Shown: positions 6,988 to 16,863, counted from the stretch's first letter. The stretch is 36,678 nt of DNA from DASPJR01 sp035628505 (GCA_035628505.1 DASPJR010000120.1:1-36678); one strand, 5' to 3'. Numbers and translations: made by a program. Notes: a model not told the origin generated them from the sequence alone.

Positions 6988-8301
6988 TTATTGCGCAGGC
7001 GCGTTGCTGCCGGTGCGGGCGGGGTTGCCGCAGACCATCGTCCACGACGGCGGCGCGTTGAGCCCCGTGCGGACGCTCCAGAATTTGCTGTGATAGCCGA
7101 TGTAAAGTCGGCGGCCGGTCAGCACCGGATGGGTGTAGCCGGCTTCCTTGGTCTCGAACGTCCAGCATTTGGTGGCGTCCTCGGCGTCGAGACAATAGAG
7201 CGTCAGCTTGTTATTGATGCTGCCGACGAAAACCTGCCCACAGGCGACGGACGGCGAGCCGTAAATCGTGCCACCGGTTTCAAACTTCCAGCGTTCTTTG
7301 CCGCTCGCCGCGTCCAGACAATAGAAGAGGCCGTTGTCGCCGCCCGTGAACACGCGTCCATTCGCGACAGCCGGCGCGGCATACACGGGCGAGCTGGTTT
7401 CGAACATCCAGTTCTTGGAGCCGTCGGCGAGATTCAGGCAGTACACGTTGCCGTCGCGGCTGCTGGCGTAGACTTTTCCAGAACTGATGGCCGCACCGCC
7501 GGAGACCGTCCCGCCCGTCTCAAAGGACCAGTGCTTCGCGCCGGTTTTTGCGTCCAGACAGTACAGATTTTTGTCCAGGTTCCCGACCAGGAGCTTGCCC
7601 TCGGCCACGCTTGGCGCCGACACCATCAAGTCTGGACCATTAAAGATCCACAGCCGCTTGCCTGTGGCCGGATCAAGGCAGTACACATTTTCTTCGCTCG
7701 TGAAGTACAGCCGCCCCTCGGCCGCGAGCGGGCCCGTGAAATTCTGGCTGTCAAAGAATTCAGTCCAGATCGTCTCGCCCGTATCCGCGTTCAGGCAGAA
7801 GAGCGTGCCGTCTTTGTGGCCGTCCTTGTTGGTGCGGATGACGTAGAGCTTGTTGTCATGCAGCACCGGATGCGCATACATCAGCCCGTCGATCAGCTTC
7901 TGCCAGACTTTCTGGCCGTTGCGCGCGTCGAGGCGGTAAACGTAGTTATCCTTGTTAGCGACGAACACGCGATCGTTATCAACGACGGGGATTCCGAAAA
8001 GGTAGCCGGCTTCGAATTCCCAGGCGATGCTGCCGTTGCGCCATTTGTTCAGGATGTCTTCGAGGCGGCTGCGCACCTCTGTATCCTGCGAGCCCGACAG
8101 TGCGTCGCGCAGATCGGGCGCGATCGCGTCGCCAAGCTTCAACAGCTCCTGCATGGCACTGTTGCGGCGATCGAAATCGTCACTGCTGAGCTGCTTGACG
8201 AGAGTGGCTATGAGCTGCGGCCGTGGCGAAGTATCCGCGTCGCCGGCGATGCACGCGGAACAAACCAGAAACCAGAGACCAGAAACAATGAACCGTCGCA
8301 T
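6988..8301 (-). CDS. secreted HEAT / PQQ-type beta-propeller protein
   Basis: The product has 437 residues from ATG 8301. The open frame extends to 8943, but that part lies antisense to the beta-helix gene and is not protein-like. A signal peptide covers residues 1-20 (core VSGLWFLV, end ACIAG). Residues about 28-90 resemble one or two HEAT repeats (DDFDRRNSAMQELLKLGDAI). From about 93 to 425 there are seven to eight PQQ-like blades, each with a pattern such as YCLDAxTGxxxWxFET. These proteins usually act as non-enzymatic scaffolds outside the cytoplasm, as in BamB; quinone binding is not implied. The gene is divergent from the beta-helix protein with 63 bases between the start codons. The core of the signal peptide is encoded by a 7-bp repeat array (8264-8284). 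Confidence 0.88.
   Translation of the reverse strand: MRRFIVSGLWFLVCSACIAGDADTSPRPQLIATLVKQLSSDDFDRRNSAMQELLKLGDAIAPDLRDALSGSQDTEVRSRLEDILNKWRNGSIAWEFEAGYLFGIPVVDNDRVFVANKDNYVYRLDARNGQKVWQKLIDGLMYAHPVLHDNKLYVIRTNKDGHKDGTLFCLNADTGETIWTEFFDSQNFTGPLAAEGRLYFTSEENVYCLDPATGKRLWIFNGPDLMVSAPSVAEGKLLVGNLDKNLYCLDAKTGAKHWSFETGGTVSGGAAISSGKVYASSRDGNVYCLNLADGSKNWMFETSSPVYAAPAVANGRVFTGGDNGLFYCLDAASGKERWKFETGGTIYGSPSVACGQVFVGSINNKLTLYCLDAEDATKCWTFETKEAGYTHPVLTGRRLYIGYHSKFWSVRTGLNAPPSWTMVCGNPARTGSNAPAQ
8264..8284. repeat. ACCAGAA heptad array inside a signal-peptide coding region
   Basis: Three 7-bp units (ACCAGAA, ACCAGAG, ACCAGAA) lie within codons 6-13 of the PQQ-propeller gene. Because 3 x 7 is 21 bases the array keeps the reading frame. 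Read on the minus strand it encodes the hydrophobic stretch SGLWFLV of the signal peptide. Confidence 0.6.
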
Positions 8302-8321
8302 GGTGTATTCGCCTGTGAGCC

Positions 8322-8327
8322 TACAAT
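8322..8327 (+). promoter_or_regulatory. possible -10 element for the beta-helix gene
   Basis: TACAAT lies 38 bases before ATG 8365 in the 63-base divergent spacer. No good -35 box is visible 17 bases upstream, where the DNA is already coding for the PQQ protein. The call rests on one hexamer and its position. Confidence 0.25.
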
Positions 8328-8364
8328 CATGGACGAGTCCGGCGACATTACCAGAGGCTAAAAA

Positions 8365-10408
8365 ATGCATAAAAAGTTGATCTTTTTCGCTCTGGCCAGC
8401 AGCCTGATTATGGCTCTTTGCGCAGGCGCCGGCGAACCCAGCCTGAAGCTGTACGTTGCGCCGGGCGGCAACGACGCCTGGTCGGGCCAGCTCGCCGAGG
8501 CGAATGCCGTCAAAACCGACGGGCCGCTGGCCAGCCTTGGCCGCGCGCGGGATGTCATTCGCGGAATGAAGGCCGCCGGCAAAAAGGATGTCGGCGTGCA
8601 GGTGTTCGTTCGTGGCGGACGTTACGAAGTGGCCGAGCCGCTGGTGTTCACGCCGGAGGATTCCGGCAGTGCGCAGGCACCGATCGTTTATGCGGCGTTT
8701 GAGAAACGAAAAACCGGTGCTCAGCGGCGGGCGGCGGGTTTCCGGCTTCAAAGCCGGCGAGCGCGGCCAATTCACCGCGGAGATCGCTGACGTGAAAAGC
8801 GGCGCGTGGAACTTTACGCAGCTGTTCGTCAACGGCGAGCGGCGCAACCGGCCGCGCCTGCCGAAGAGCGGATACTTCAAAGTCGCCGGCTTCGCGGGCT
8901 TTGATCCGAATGGCAAATACAACACACCGATGAACAAGTTCAATTATGCAGAGGGGGACATCCGGCCGAACTGGACGAACATTCAAGACATCGAAACGAT
9001 CGTGCTGCACTTCTGGGTCGACACGCATCTGCAGATCGCCGGCATCGACGAGGCCACGAAGACCGTCACCTTCGACCGCTTCAGCCGCCGCAAGTTTACC
9101 GATGATCATTCAAGCAAAGGCGCGCGCTATTACCTCAGCAACATTTATAAAGCGCTCGATACGCCTGGCGAATTTTATCTCAACGCCAAAACCGGCGTGC
9201 TGCATTACATCCCGAAGCCCGGAGAAGACCTCGAGAAAGCAGAAGTCATCGCGCCGCGCCTGAGCAGTCTCGTGCGCTTCGCCGGAAATCCGAAGTCCGG
9301 ACAGTTTGTCGACCACATCTCGCTGCAGGGCCTGACGTTCTCCGATGTCGAGTGGCAGCTTCCGAAGAAAGACGGCGGCGATACGCAGGCCGCTGAAATG
9401 GTGCCGGCCGTCATCTCTGCCGAGGGCGCACGCAACTGCGCGATTCGCGACTGCGTTGTGCGCAACAGTGCAACGTACGGCATCGAACTGGGCAGTGGAT
9501 GCAAAGAAAATCAGATCATCCGGAACGAGCTCTGCAATTTAGGCGCCGGCGGAATCAAGCTCTCGGGCGGGGGAGTGGGCAGCCCCGAGGCGGAGCAGAC
9601 GGCGAAGACGCAGATCACCGACAATCACATTCACGATTGCGGGCAGATCTTTCATTCAGCCGTCGGCATTCTGCTGCGGCACAGCGCCGGAAACACCGTC
9701 GCGCACAATCACATCCACCACCTTTATTACACGGCCATTTCGATCGGCTGGGTGTGGGGCTATAAGCCCAGCATCAGCCGCGATAACATTGTCGAGTTCA
9801 ACCACATTCACGACATCGGCCAGAAAGTTCTTTCCGACATGGGCGGCATTTACATGCTGGGCGTCTCGCCGGGAACGGTGATCCGCAACAACCTCCTGCA
9901 TGACATCGATTCGTGGGGCTACGGCGGCTGGGGCATTTACACCGACGAAGGCAGCAGCGAGATTGTCATCGAAAACAACGTTGTGTACCGCACCAAGAGC
10001 GGCGGGTTTCACCAGCATTACGGAAGAGAGAATATCGTGCGCAACAATGTTTTCGCGCTGGCCCGCGAAGAGCAGGTCGCGCGCTCACGCGCGGAAAGTC
10101 ACGTCAGCTTCACGTTTGAGCGCAACATTGTTTATTTCGCTGAAGGCCCGCTGCTGGGGAAGAACTGGAAAGACGACAAGTTCAAGCTGGACTACAACGT
10201 TTATTTCCACGCGGGCGGAAAGCCGATCGCGTTTCCCGGCGGCACGTTTCAGGACTGGAAGAAGCGCGGCTTCGATCAGAATTCAATCATCGCCGATCCG
10301 ATGTTTAACGATCCGGCCAAAGGCGATTTCTCGCTCAAGCCCGATTCGCCCGCGTTCAAGCTTGGCTTCAAAGCCATCGATATTTCGAAAGTTGGCCCGC
10401 GGAAGTAA
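8365..10408 (+). CDS. secreted right-handed beta-helix protein, probable glycoside hydrolase, frameshifted
   Basis: Two overlapping frames make one protein of about 680 residues: 8365-8709, then 8711-10408. The switch falls in the A5 run 8709-8713; removing one A joins VYAAFEKR to KPVLSGGRRVSGF. A signal peptide covers residues 1-22. An N-terminal module starts LYVAPGGNDAWSG, typical of secreted beta-helix enzymes. From about 350 to 575 there are parallel beta-helix coils marked by NHIHD, NNLLHD and ENNVVY motifs. The block with DMGGIY (Asp491) and YTDEGS (Asp527) resembles family GH141, where two Asp residues in such a block are catalytic; this is from memory and not verified. AGAGG (8353-8357) precedes the start. 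As written, translation from 8365 stops at 8790. The stop codon ends three bases before the end of the convergent 2137-residue gene. Confidence 0.82.
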
Positions 10409-10411
10409 ACG

Positions 10412-13400
10412 TCACTTCAGCGGCGCGGCGTACGCTTCGATCTCGCTCAGCCCATCGGCGTGTCCCGAAAACACATGTACGCCCAGCGTCTGGAACTTTT
10501 CGCCGGACAGCGCGAACACGCGCCAGAACTGATCGTTCTGCACGGCGCCGGCTCGCACGGTTTCCGCCGGGCCCGCCATTGAGAAGACGGCGATGTTCGC
10601 GCTGAGCTCCGATTGCTTCTGGACGCGATCGTATGTTGCGACGTACTTCACCGGCAGCGCCTTCCCGAGGTCGATCGTGAACCAGCTGCCGACGAACGCC
10701 TCCTTGTTCCACGGCACCAGCTTGCCGTTGCCGAAGCGCTTGCCGTCGACCATCTGCAGCGCGCCAAGGCCGGGCTTGAGATAGGGTCCGGCGACTTTGT
10801 CGACGTCCGGATTGGGCACGAAGATTTTGCAGTCCTTCATCTTGCCGCTCAGGCTGGAGTCACCGTCGATTTCGCCGAGCAGCCCATCGAGATCGCCCGC
10901 GTCCGGCTTGCCGGCATCCAGGCTTCCACTTTTGGCAGGCTGAACAAAGGCCAGATTCGCGCCGGGCCATGTGAAGTTCCAGAGCGAGAACTCGGCCACT
11001 TCAAGCGCGCCGTCGTGGCTCAGAGTTATTTTCGCGCCGGCGGGCACGGGCACATCGATCACGCGGTATTCGGGCGTGGGAAGGTCCAGCACAAAACTTT
11101 CTGGGCCTTCTTTGCTCTCGATTGCCAGCGTCACAGATTTGTTTTCAGCCGAGCGGCGGTACACGAGATGAACAAAGGATGGTTTTGCGCCGGCCGGCGC
11201 GCTGAGCGCCATGCTCGCCTCAGCGGGATAGAATGTTTTTCCATACGCGGCGGCGCCCTGTGCTGCGGGTTTCCACGCTGCTACCTGCTGCGCCCCGAGC
11301 TGCGTCTTTAGCAGCTCAAGCGTGCCGGGCTCAACGTACTCGAGCGGCCGAGCAAGGCGTTGAAACTGCGCGCCGGGTTTGAGCTCGTGTTTTTCGCGGT
11401 CCGCAACGGCCACGACATTCGTGCGTCGCACTTCCTTGCCCGCGGCATCGAGCAGAACAAGATCGCCGAGGCTGGTGGCAACGAGAACCTGATTCTGGCC
11501 GGCTGCGGCGATCTGCGGCGCGATGCCGCCGGGCGTCGCCGTCCACTTCAGTGTGCCGGCCGCATCGAACGCTTTGACTTCACCGCCTTCCAGTCCCGCG
11601 ACAGCAAATGAACCGTCGCCGCTCACGCACGCGGAGACCAGCTGCGCCACCGGCACGCGCGTCAGCGATTTTCCATCGCTGAGAACGAGCAGATTTTTGT
11701 AGCCGAACGCGGCAAGCTTGCCCTCCTCCTGCAGCCACACGCCAACGCCGTCCTGCGGTCCGGACGTAAAGCGGCCGGGAATCTGCGTCGTGATCTGCTG
11801 CTGCAGCAATACCTTTCCGCTCTTGTCGACGATGTAAATCGAGCCGAGATAATCGGCGAAGGCGCTGATCAGGCCGTCTTTTGAAACCGCGCCGTATCCG
11901 GTGTGAATCGCGTAGGCCGTGCGGCGCGTGTTCTTTTCATCGCGCAGGCGCCAGAGAACTTTGCCGCTGGCCGCATCGAGCAGAACCGTTTCCGACGCCG
12001 AAGGGTGCTCCGCCGGCCAGTTCATTCCCCCCCAGCCCGGTGGACGGGTATCGAGCGTCAGCAGTACGTATTTGCTGTCGGGCGAGAACGACGCGCCCAC
12101 GGGAAAGCGGGGATGGCGGATGGCATCGCGCAGATGGACGTTCGGTACGTCGTTGTAGCGCTGCCACACGCTCTCGCCCAATTTGCCGAGCAGCATTCCG
12201 CCGCGCAGGCCGAGGCCGGCAGTTGAACCGTCCGGCGCAACGGGGAAGCCGCCCTGCCAGTCGGTGGGAAGCACGTTGAAGTAGACGCTGCCTTTATAGG
12301 CCTGAATTTCCTTCTGCAGCGTGCCGTCGGTGCCGATGCAGCGCAGCGTAATCTCCTGGTTGTACCACTCGCCGCCAAGGTGCTTTGAAACCAGTTCCCA
12401 GCAGCGCCCGCTGGCGTCGATCTGTGCGTGCGCGATATCGGCGGCGTCAGAGGCGACGGTCGAGACAATTTTTCCGGCCGGATCAACGAACGCGCGCGTG
12501 TCGCTCTTGCCATCAACAAACACCACGGCCTGGCCTTCGCGCGTAGCCAGCAGCCGAGCCACGCGCCGCGTGGGTGTGTATTCGACGAACGGCTGCGGCA
12601 CCGGCCTGGTCTGAAGAGCAACGGTCTGCGTCTGCCAGTCGCCTGCGGGCGCCGCCGGCGGCAGAATAATCTTCTTGTCGGGCGTGTACTCCGTGATTTT
12701 TGCTGCAGCTTTCTCGAGTCCGCCGTCGTCATTGGCGAGCACCGCAAGCACGTGGCGGCCAGCCATGAACGGGCTGAACACCGCGGCAAGCCGGCCCTGA
12801 TTGCGGCCGGGAATGCTGGGCGTTGGCATCCAGGGCGTGACGTGGCGCAGCTGGCTGGCGATCTGGCCGCCGGAGAAAACGATGCAGTCCGCGCCCACCA
12901 TCAGCAGCGGTTCGATCTCGCCGTAGCCGCCTTTTTCCGGAACGTGCGCGCGCTTCTGCTCGTCGATGAACGCCTTCAGGTTCTCGCGGAAGCCGATCAG
13001 CTTTCCGCTCTCGACATCGATCAGGCGCGGGACGTCGTCGTCGTTCGGGTACCAGCGCACGGGAATGGTGTCGAAGTCTTCAGGCTTGACCTGCCAGAGC
13101 CGCGCTTTGACACCGGCGGCCGAAAGCTGCTCGATGAGTTTTTTCGCCAGAGGCAACAGGCGCTCCTGGCCGGCTTCAACGACCACCCGCTTCTCGCCCG
13201 GGATTTTCAAAAACTCGCGCACGTGCTGTTCGTTGACGACATGAACGTCCCCCGTCGCCGCGACTGCCGCGGGTGCAGCTGTGGGCGTGACGTTCACTGT
13301 TGCGGTGCCGGACACTCCTGTGAGCAGTTCCTGCGCGACGATCTTCCATGCTCCGGCCTCGTCGAATGCAGCGAACGGAACCTCGATCTGTTCGCCGGCC

Positions 13401-16400
13401 GCTCGATAAAGCGTACGGCGCAGCTTGCCGGCTGGATCAACGATTTCGAAGGCAACCGGAAGCGCTCCCATGCTGCTGCCATCTTCGGCGCTGATGTCGC
13501 AGGTGACCGCAAGCGTTTCACCCAGCACAGCTTTTCCGCGCGTCTTCAGATTGATTTTCGCGGGTGCTGCTTTGTAAAGCGCGAGCACCGTGGCCGGTTC
13601 GGTGAGCAGATCAACTTTCACGTCCGTGCGGCCATTGGCCGTTGCCGGCTTTAGCATCTGCTGCCGCGCAAGGTCGCGCACCTGCCAGCCGCTGCCTTCA
13701 AGCGAAACATTCAAGCCGGCGCACGGCTTGAAGACTGAAAACGGCTGGCCTTTTTCGTCCGCGATCACGACTGCGTACCGGACCGGTCCTGAATCGAGGC
13801 AGACGACGATGCCGCGGTCTGGATCGGTGCTCCCGGCCGGTGCCAGGCTCGCATCGGCCAGCGCTTTGGAGAGCGGGGCACGCCACGCGTCAAAATGCTC
13901 CCACATTTCGCTGTGCGATTTAACGGCAAAGCCTGCACCGTCCCAGATGTGCTTGATCGGTTTGTCGAGCACGATCGCGCCGGAAATCTTCACCAGCGAA
14001 TCACTCGTGATGAAAACCTTGCCGCCCTTTTTCTGGAAGGCGTCAATTACCTCGGCGACTTTCGGTTCAAGCGGCTGGCGCTGGCGCACAATGAAGAGCG
14101 CTTTCGTGCCATCGGTGATTCCGGAGGCGGCGGCGTCTTCATCGTCGATGATCACCGGCGTGCAGCCCAGGCGCGCGAGGTGGTAGTACATCGCGTGATA
14201 GGCGTACTGCGCACGGCCGTCGCTGGCGAAAACCTGCTCGGCTGCCGTGGAGAGAATCGCAAATCGGCGATCGGGCGTGCAGTGCGTGGCAATCGCGCCG
14301 TATTGGCTGACAAAGCGCAGGCCTTTTCCGCGGCGATGCAGTTCGGCCGCAGGTTCGTCGCCTGGCATTATCGTGCCGGCTCCGGCGGCTCCGCGCCCGA
14401 ATGCGTGGAAGAGACTTTTCATCATGCCTTCGGAGCTGTTTAGCGGATCGGTGGTGATCCACAGCGGCCGGCCTGGAAAATTTCCGCGTCCCCAGTCGGT
14501 CGTGAACGAGGCGGACATCGGCCATTCAGGATAATCGCTGTAGCTTTCGTACGTGATTGCGTCCATGTCCGCAAAGAGCGAGCGCGTGCGCTTGCTGATG
14601 TCGTGACCGGCATTCTCGTACAGCACGCACGCGGCATCCGGGCGGACCTGTCGCACCGCTTCGTTGTAGAGCCGGTTATGGCGCCCGAATCCGAACTCCA
14701 TCTGCGCTTTCCAGTGTGCGACGGCCCGCTTCATCAGTTCCAGCGCGCGCGTGCGCTGCGCTTCGTCAGAGGAGAATTTGTTATCCTCGTAGAATTTCCG
14801 CTCTTCCTTGCTGAGCCCCTCGAAGCCGGCCTTCTTAAGATTCTCGGCCAGTGCGGCGTTGCGGTCGCGCTTGTGAATGTCCGTATCGACTCCGCCCTCC
14901 GCGTAACCGAAGAGGCACGGAAACCATGTGTAGTTCACGCCCCAGAAGGAGGGATATTCGGCGGTCTGCTGCGTGAAGACCTGCAGACGACGGATCAAAC
15001 GGTCGACGGTCGGCTTGTAGCTGTGGTGGTACGAGAGCCCTTCGAGATAAAAATTCTGTCCGCGCGGATAGAAATCGATGTGCCGGACCTGGTGGCTGAG
15101 CAGGCGTTCGAGCAGCAGATCGTTGCCTGTCGTCTGCAGCGCCGCTTCCGCCGGAACGCGCGGGGCTTCGCGCGCGAGCCACTGTGCGGCCTGTGGATCG
15201 AGAGACGGCAAATCGGTGTTGTAGGTACTTCCGAATCCGCCGTTAGAGACCATCTCCATGCCGTTGTCCTGCAGAATCTGCAGACCGTCATCGTCCATCG
15301 GCCACATGCCTCCGCACGCTGCCATCGAATGGACCAGGAACGTACTGCGCCGCTGCCAGGGAACGACTTTGACGCTGCGCTTGGGGCTGCTTGATCCTGC
15401 GCACTCGACCCCAATTCGGTACTCGCCCGGCGGAAGCGTTCGCATGTTGAGCGTGAAAAGCCTCGCGTCGGAGCGTTCTCCCGAGGCGGGCAGAGTGACC
15501 TTGCCGAGTTCGATGCGTTTTCCGCCCGCAGTTGCCGGTTCGCCGAGTATTTTTGCCTCGCCGCCGGCGAAGCCTGGTTGAATCAGGATCGCGAATGGTG
15601 CGTCTTCACTGTCCGCGAACACGCTGCGCAGGCGGTGCGGCATCAGCTGCAGCGGCGCGGCCGGGTCGGCGACGACGAAAAATCCGCGCAGCACGCCGAA
15701 GGCTTTGCCGCTCAGCTGAAACGACAGCACGCCCAGCGAATGGCTTTGGGGCACCGGCAGCGTGAACCACGCGAGATCGCCGGCTTCGGTGTTCAGCGCC
15801 TTGACCGCCTGCTGCTCCAGCGCAGGCGGCGGCGGTGTGGCGCGTTCTTCTGAATAAGCGGTGGCCTGCGTCTGCGGCGATGGCCGCGCCGGGGAGAGCA
15901 CATAGCTGAACGCCGCGGGCGTGAGCGGCTCGCGTGTGGAATCGGTGTAACTCTTTCGCGAAACAGCAATGCGTGCCGGCTCGCCGGGCTTCAGCAGCGG
16001 CTCGACATAGCAAAGGATCGGCTTCTTCTTTTCGCCGGGGACGTGCTCCACCCTGCGTGGGTTGTCGCCCCCTGGAAGCACGGCCGGGCCAGGCACGGGA
16101 AGCGTAAGCGTCAAGCCGGTCTCACGGAGCGAAACATTCGGCGCGAGGTCGGCGGGCTGCGCGCTGATCTTTCCGTCAGCGCCGAGCGCGAACGATCCGA
16201 GCGTCGAGACATACTTGGTGGCGACGGGGATCCAGAGAATCAGCGGCTGAAAATCGGCGGCTTCGCGCAGCAGTGGTTCTTTGCCACAGGTCACTTTTAT
16301 CTGTAGTGAAGCCGGCTTGCCGCTGGCATCGAGCGCCTCAAAACGAACGGGCGCGCAGAGGATGTGAACGTCTTTTCCAGCGATCTTGATTGCTGGATGC

Positions 16401-16825
16401 GGCGAAGAGATCGTGCCGCCGTTCATCTCGATGGGTATTTCGCCCGGCAACAGGATGTGTTTGCCGTTCGGAATATCGCGTCGCGAGTCGGTGGGATAGA
16501 GCGTGCGGAACTTGCCCGTTTTCTCGTCGACAACTTTGCGCGGCGCGATCAGTTCGGTCGTACCGAGCAGAAAGCGAACCGGGCTGGTCTGCGCCGCAAC
16601 TTTGTTCTGATACGTGCGCCAGAACATCTTTGGGGCGATCGGCTCGGAGGTGCTCACGTCAACCAACCGGAAGACCGTTCCGTCTTTGAACAGATCATCG
16701 CCCAGCGCGTTGTCGGGCGCGGCGTCGAGCGGGTCGGCCTCTTCGGCAGACGCAGTGCACGACACAAGCGCCAGAAGAATCAGGGCAGAATATAGTGCCC
16801 GATGTGTGCGGAGGCCGCTGAGCAT
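10412..16825 (-). CDS. giant secreted protein: GH-like barrel, amidotransferase-like, propeller and discoidin-like regions
   Basis: The product has 2137 residues from ATG 16825. The frame is open to 16879, but the signal sequence begins at the chosen Met. The signal peptide contains the possible lipobox LVSC (Cys near 23), followed by an alternative ordinary cleavage after TASA. Residues 25-490 are unassigned beta-rich sequence. About 500-830 looks like a glycoside-hydrolase-type barrel (YPSFWGVNYTWFP, DAITYESYSDYPEW, PLWITTDPLNSS). About 840-960 is a class I glutamine-amidotransferase-like fold, as in GH42 enzymes (VAEVIDAFQKKGGKVFITSD). About 1060-1180 is Ig-like and 1190-1380 alpha/beta. 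About 1410-1840 is a WD/PQQ-like propeller, 1845-1955 a beta-sandwich, and 1980-2137 discoidin-like (GSWFTIDLGKALPVKYV). Catalytic residues are not certain. It is the last gene of the long minus-strand operon, so it probably works on or binds polysaccharide at the cell surface. Confidence 0.85.
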   Translation of the reverse strand: MLSGLRTHRALYSALILLALVSCTASAEEADPLDAAPDNALGDDLFKDGTVFRLVDVSTSEPIAPKMFWRTYQNKVAAQTSPVRFLLGTTELIAPRKVVDEKTGKFRTLYPTDSRRDIPNGKHILLPGEIPIEMNGGTISSPHPAIKIAGKDVHILCAPVRFEALDASGKPASLQIKVTCGKEPLLREAADFQPLILWIPVATKYVSTLGSFALGADGKISAQPADLAPNVSLRETGLTLTLPVPGPAVLPGGDNPRRVEHVPGEKKKPILCYVEPLLKPGEPARIAVSRKSYTDSTREPLTPAAFSYVLSPARPSPQTQATAYSEERATPPPPALEQQAVKALNTEAGDLAWFTLPVPQSHSLGVLSFQLSGKAFGVLRGFFVVADPAAPLQLMPHRLRSVFADSEDAPFAILIQPGFAGGEAKILGEPATAGGKRIELGKVTLPASGERSDARLFTLNMRTLPPGEYRIGVECAGSSSPKRSVKVVPWQRRSTFLVHSMAACGGMWPMDDDGLQILQDNGMEMVSNGGFGSTYNTDLPSLDPQAAQWLAREAPRVPAEAALQTTGNDLLLERLLSHQVRHIDFYPRGQNFYLEGLSYHHSYKPTVDRLIRRLQVFTQQTAEYPSFWGVNYTWFPCLFGYAEGGVDTDIHKRDRNAALAENLKKAGFEGLSKEERKFYEDNKFSSDEAQRTRALELMKRAVAHWKAQMEFGFGRHNRLYNEAVRQVRPDAACVLYENAGHDISKRTRSLFADMDAITYESYSDYPEWPMSASFTTDWGRGNFPGRPLWITTDPLNSSEGMMKSLFHAFGRGAAGAGTIMPGDEPAAELHRRGKGLRFVSQYGAIATHCTPDRRFAILSTAAEQVFASDGRAQYAYHAMYYHLARLGCTPVIIDDEDAAASGITDGTKALFIVRQRQPLEPKVAEVIDAFQKKGGKVFITSDSLVKISGAIVLDKPIKHIWDGAGFAVKSHSEMWEHFDAWRAPLSKALADASLAPAGSTDPDRGIVVCLDSGPVRYAVVIADEKGQPFSVFKPCAGLNVSLEGSGWQVRDLARQQMLKPATANGRTDVKVDLLTEPATVLALYKAAPAKINLKTRGKAVLGETLAVTCDISAEDGSSMGALPVAFEIVDPAGKLRRTLYRAAGEQIEVPFAAFDEAGAWKIVAQELLTGVSGTATVNVTPTAAPAAVAATGDVHVVNEQHVREFLKIPGEKRVVVEAGQERLLPLAKKLIEQLSAAGVKARLWQVKPEDFDTIPVRWYPNDDDVPRLIDVESGKLIGFRENLKAFIDEQKRAHVPEKGGYGEIEPLLMVGADCIVFSGGQIASQLRHVTPWMPTPSIPGRNQGRLAAVFSPFMAGRHVLAVLANDDGGLEKAAAKITEYTPDKKIILPPAAPAGDWQTQTVALQTRPVPQPFVEYTPTRRVARLLATREGQAVVFVDGKSDTRAFVDPAGKIVSTVASDAADIAHAQIDASGRCWELVSKHLGGEWYNQEITLRCIGTDGTLQKEIQAYKGSVYFNVLPTDWQGGFPVAPDGSTAGLGLRGGMLLGKLGESVWQRYNDVPNVHLRDAIRHPRFPVGASFSPDSKYVLLTLDTRPPGWGGMNWPAEHPSASETVLLDAASGKVLWRLRDEKNTRRTAYAIHTGYGAVSKDGLISAFADYLGSIYIVDKSGKVLLQQQITTQIPGRFTSGPQDGVGVWLQEEGKLAAFGYKNLLVLSDGKSLTRVPVAQLVSACVSGDGSFAVAGLEGGEVKAFDAAGTLKWTATPGGIAPQIAAAGQNQVLVATSLGDLVLLDAAGKEVRRTNVVAVADREKHELKPGAQFQRLARPLEYVEPGTLELLKTQLGAQQVAAWKPAAQGAAAYGKTFYPAEASMALSAPAGAKPSFVHLVYRRSAENKSVTLAIESKEGPESFVLDLPTPEYRVIDVPVPAGAKITLSHDGALEVAEFSLWNFTWPGANLAFVQPAKSGSLDAGKPDAGDLDGLLGEIDGDSSLSGKMKDCKIFVPNPDVDKVAGPYLKPGLGALQMVDGKRFGNGKLVPWNKEAFVGSWFTIDLGKALPVKYVATYDRVQKQSELSANIAVFSMAGPAETVRAGAVQNDQFWRVFALSGEKFQTLGVHVFSGHADGLSEIEAYAAPLK

Positions 16826-16863
16826 GGCAGAATCCCCGGGGACGCACGTTCCCGCAAATACAC

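Noticed and set aside
8588..8710. Independent start for the second beta-helix frame
   Set aside because: The residues before 8711 in that frame are Arg/Ser-rich shadow sequence; homologous-looking sequence passes from the first frame at the A5 run.
8302..8943. N-terminal extension of the PQQ-propeller frame
   Set aside because: It lies antisense to the beta-helix gene, and the signal peptide begins at 8301.
12428..13654. 408-residue plus-strand open frame
   Set aside because: Antisense shadow of the 2137-residue gene.
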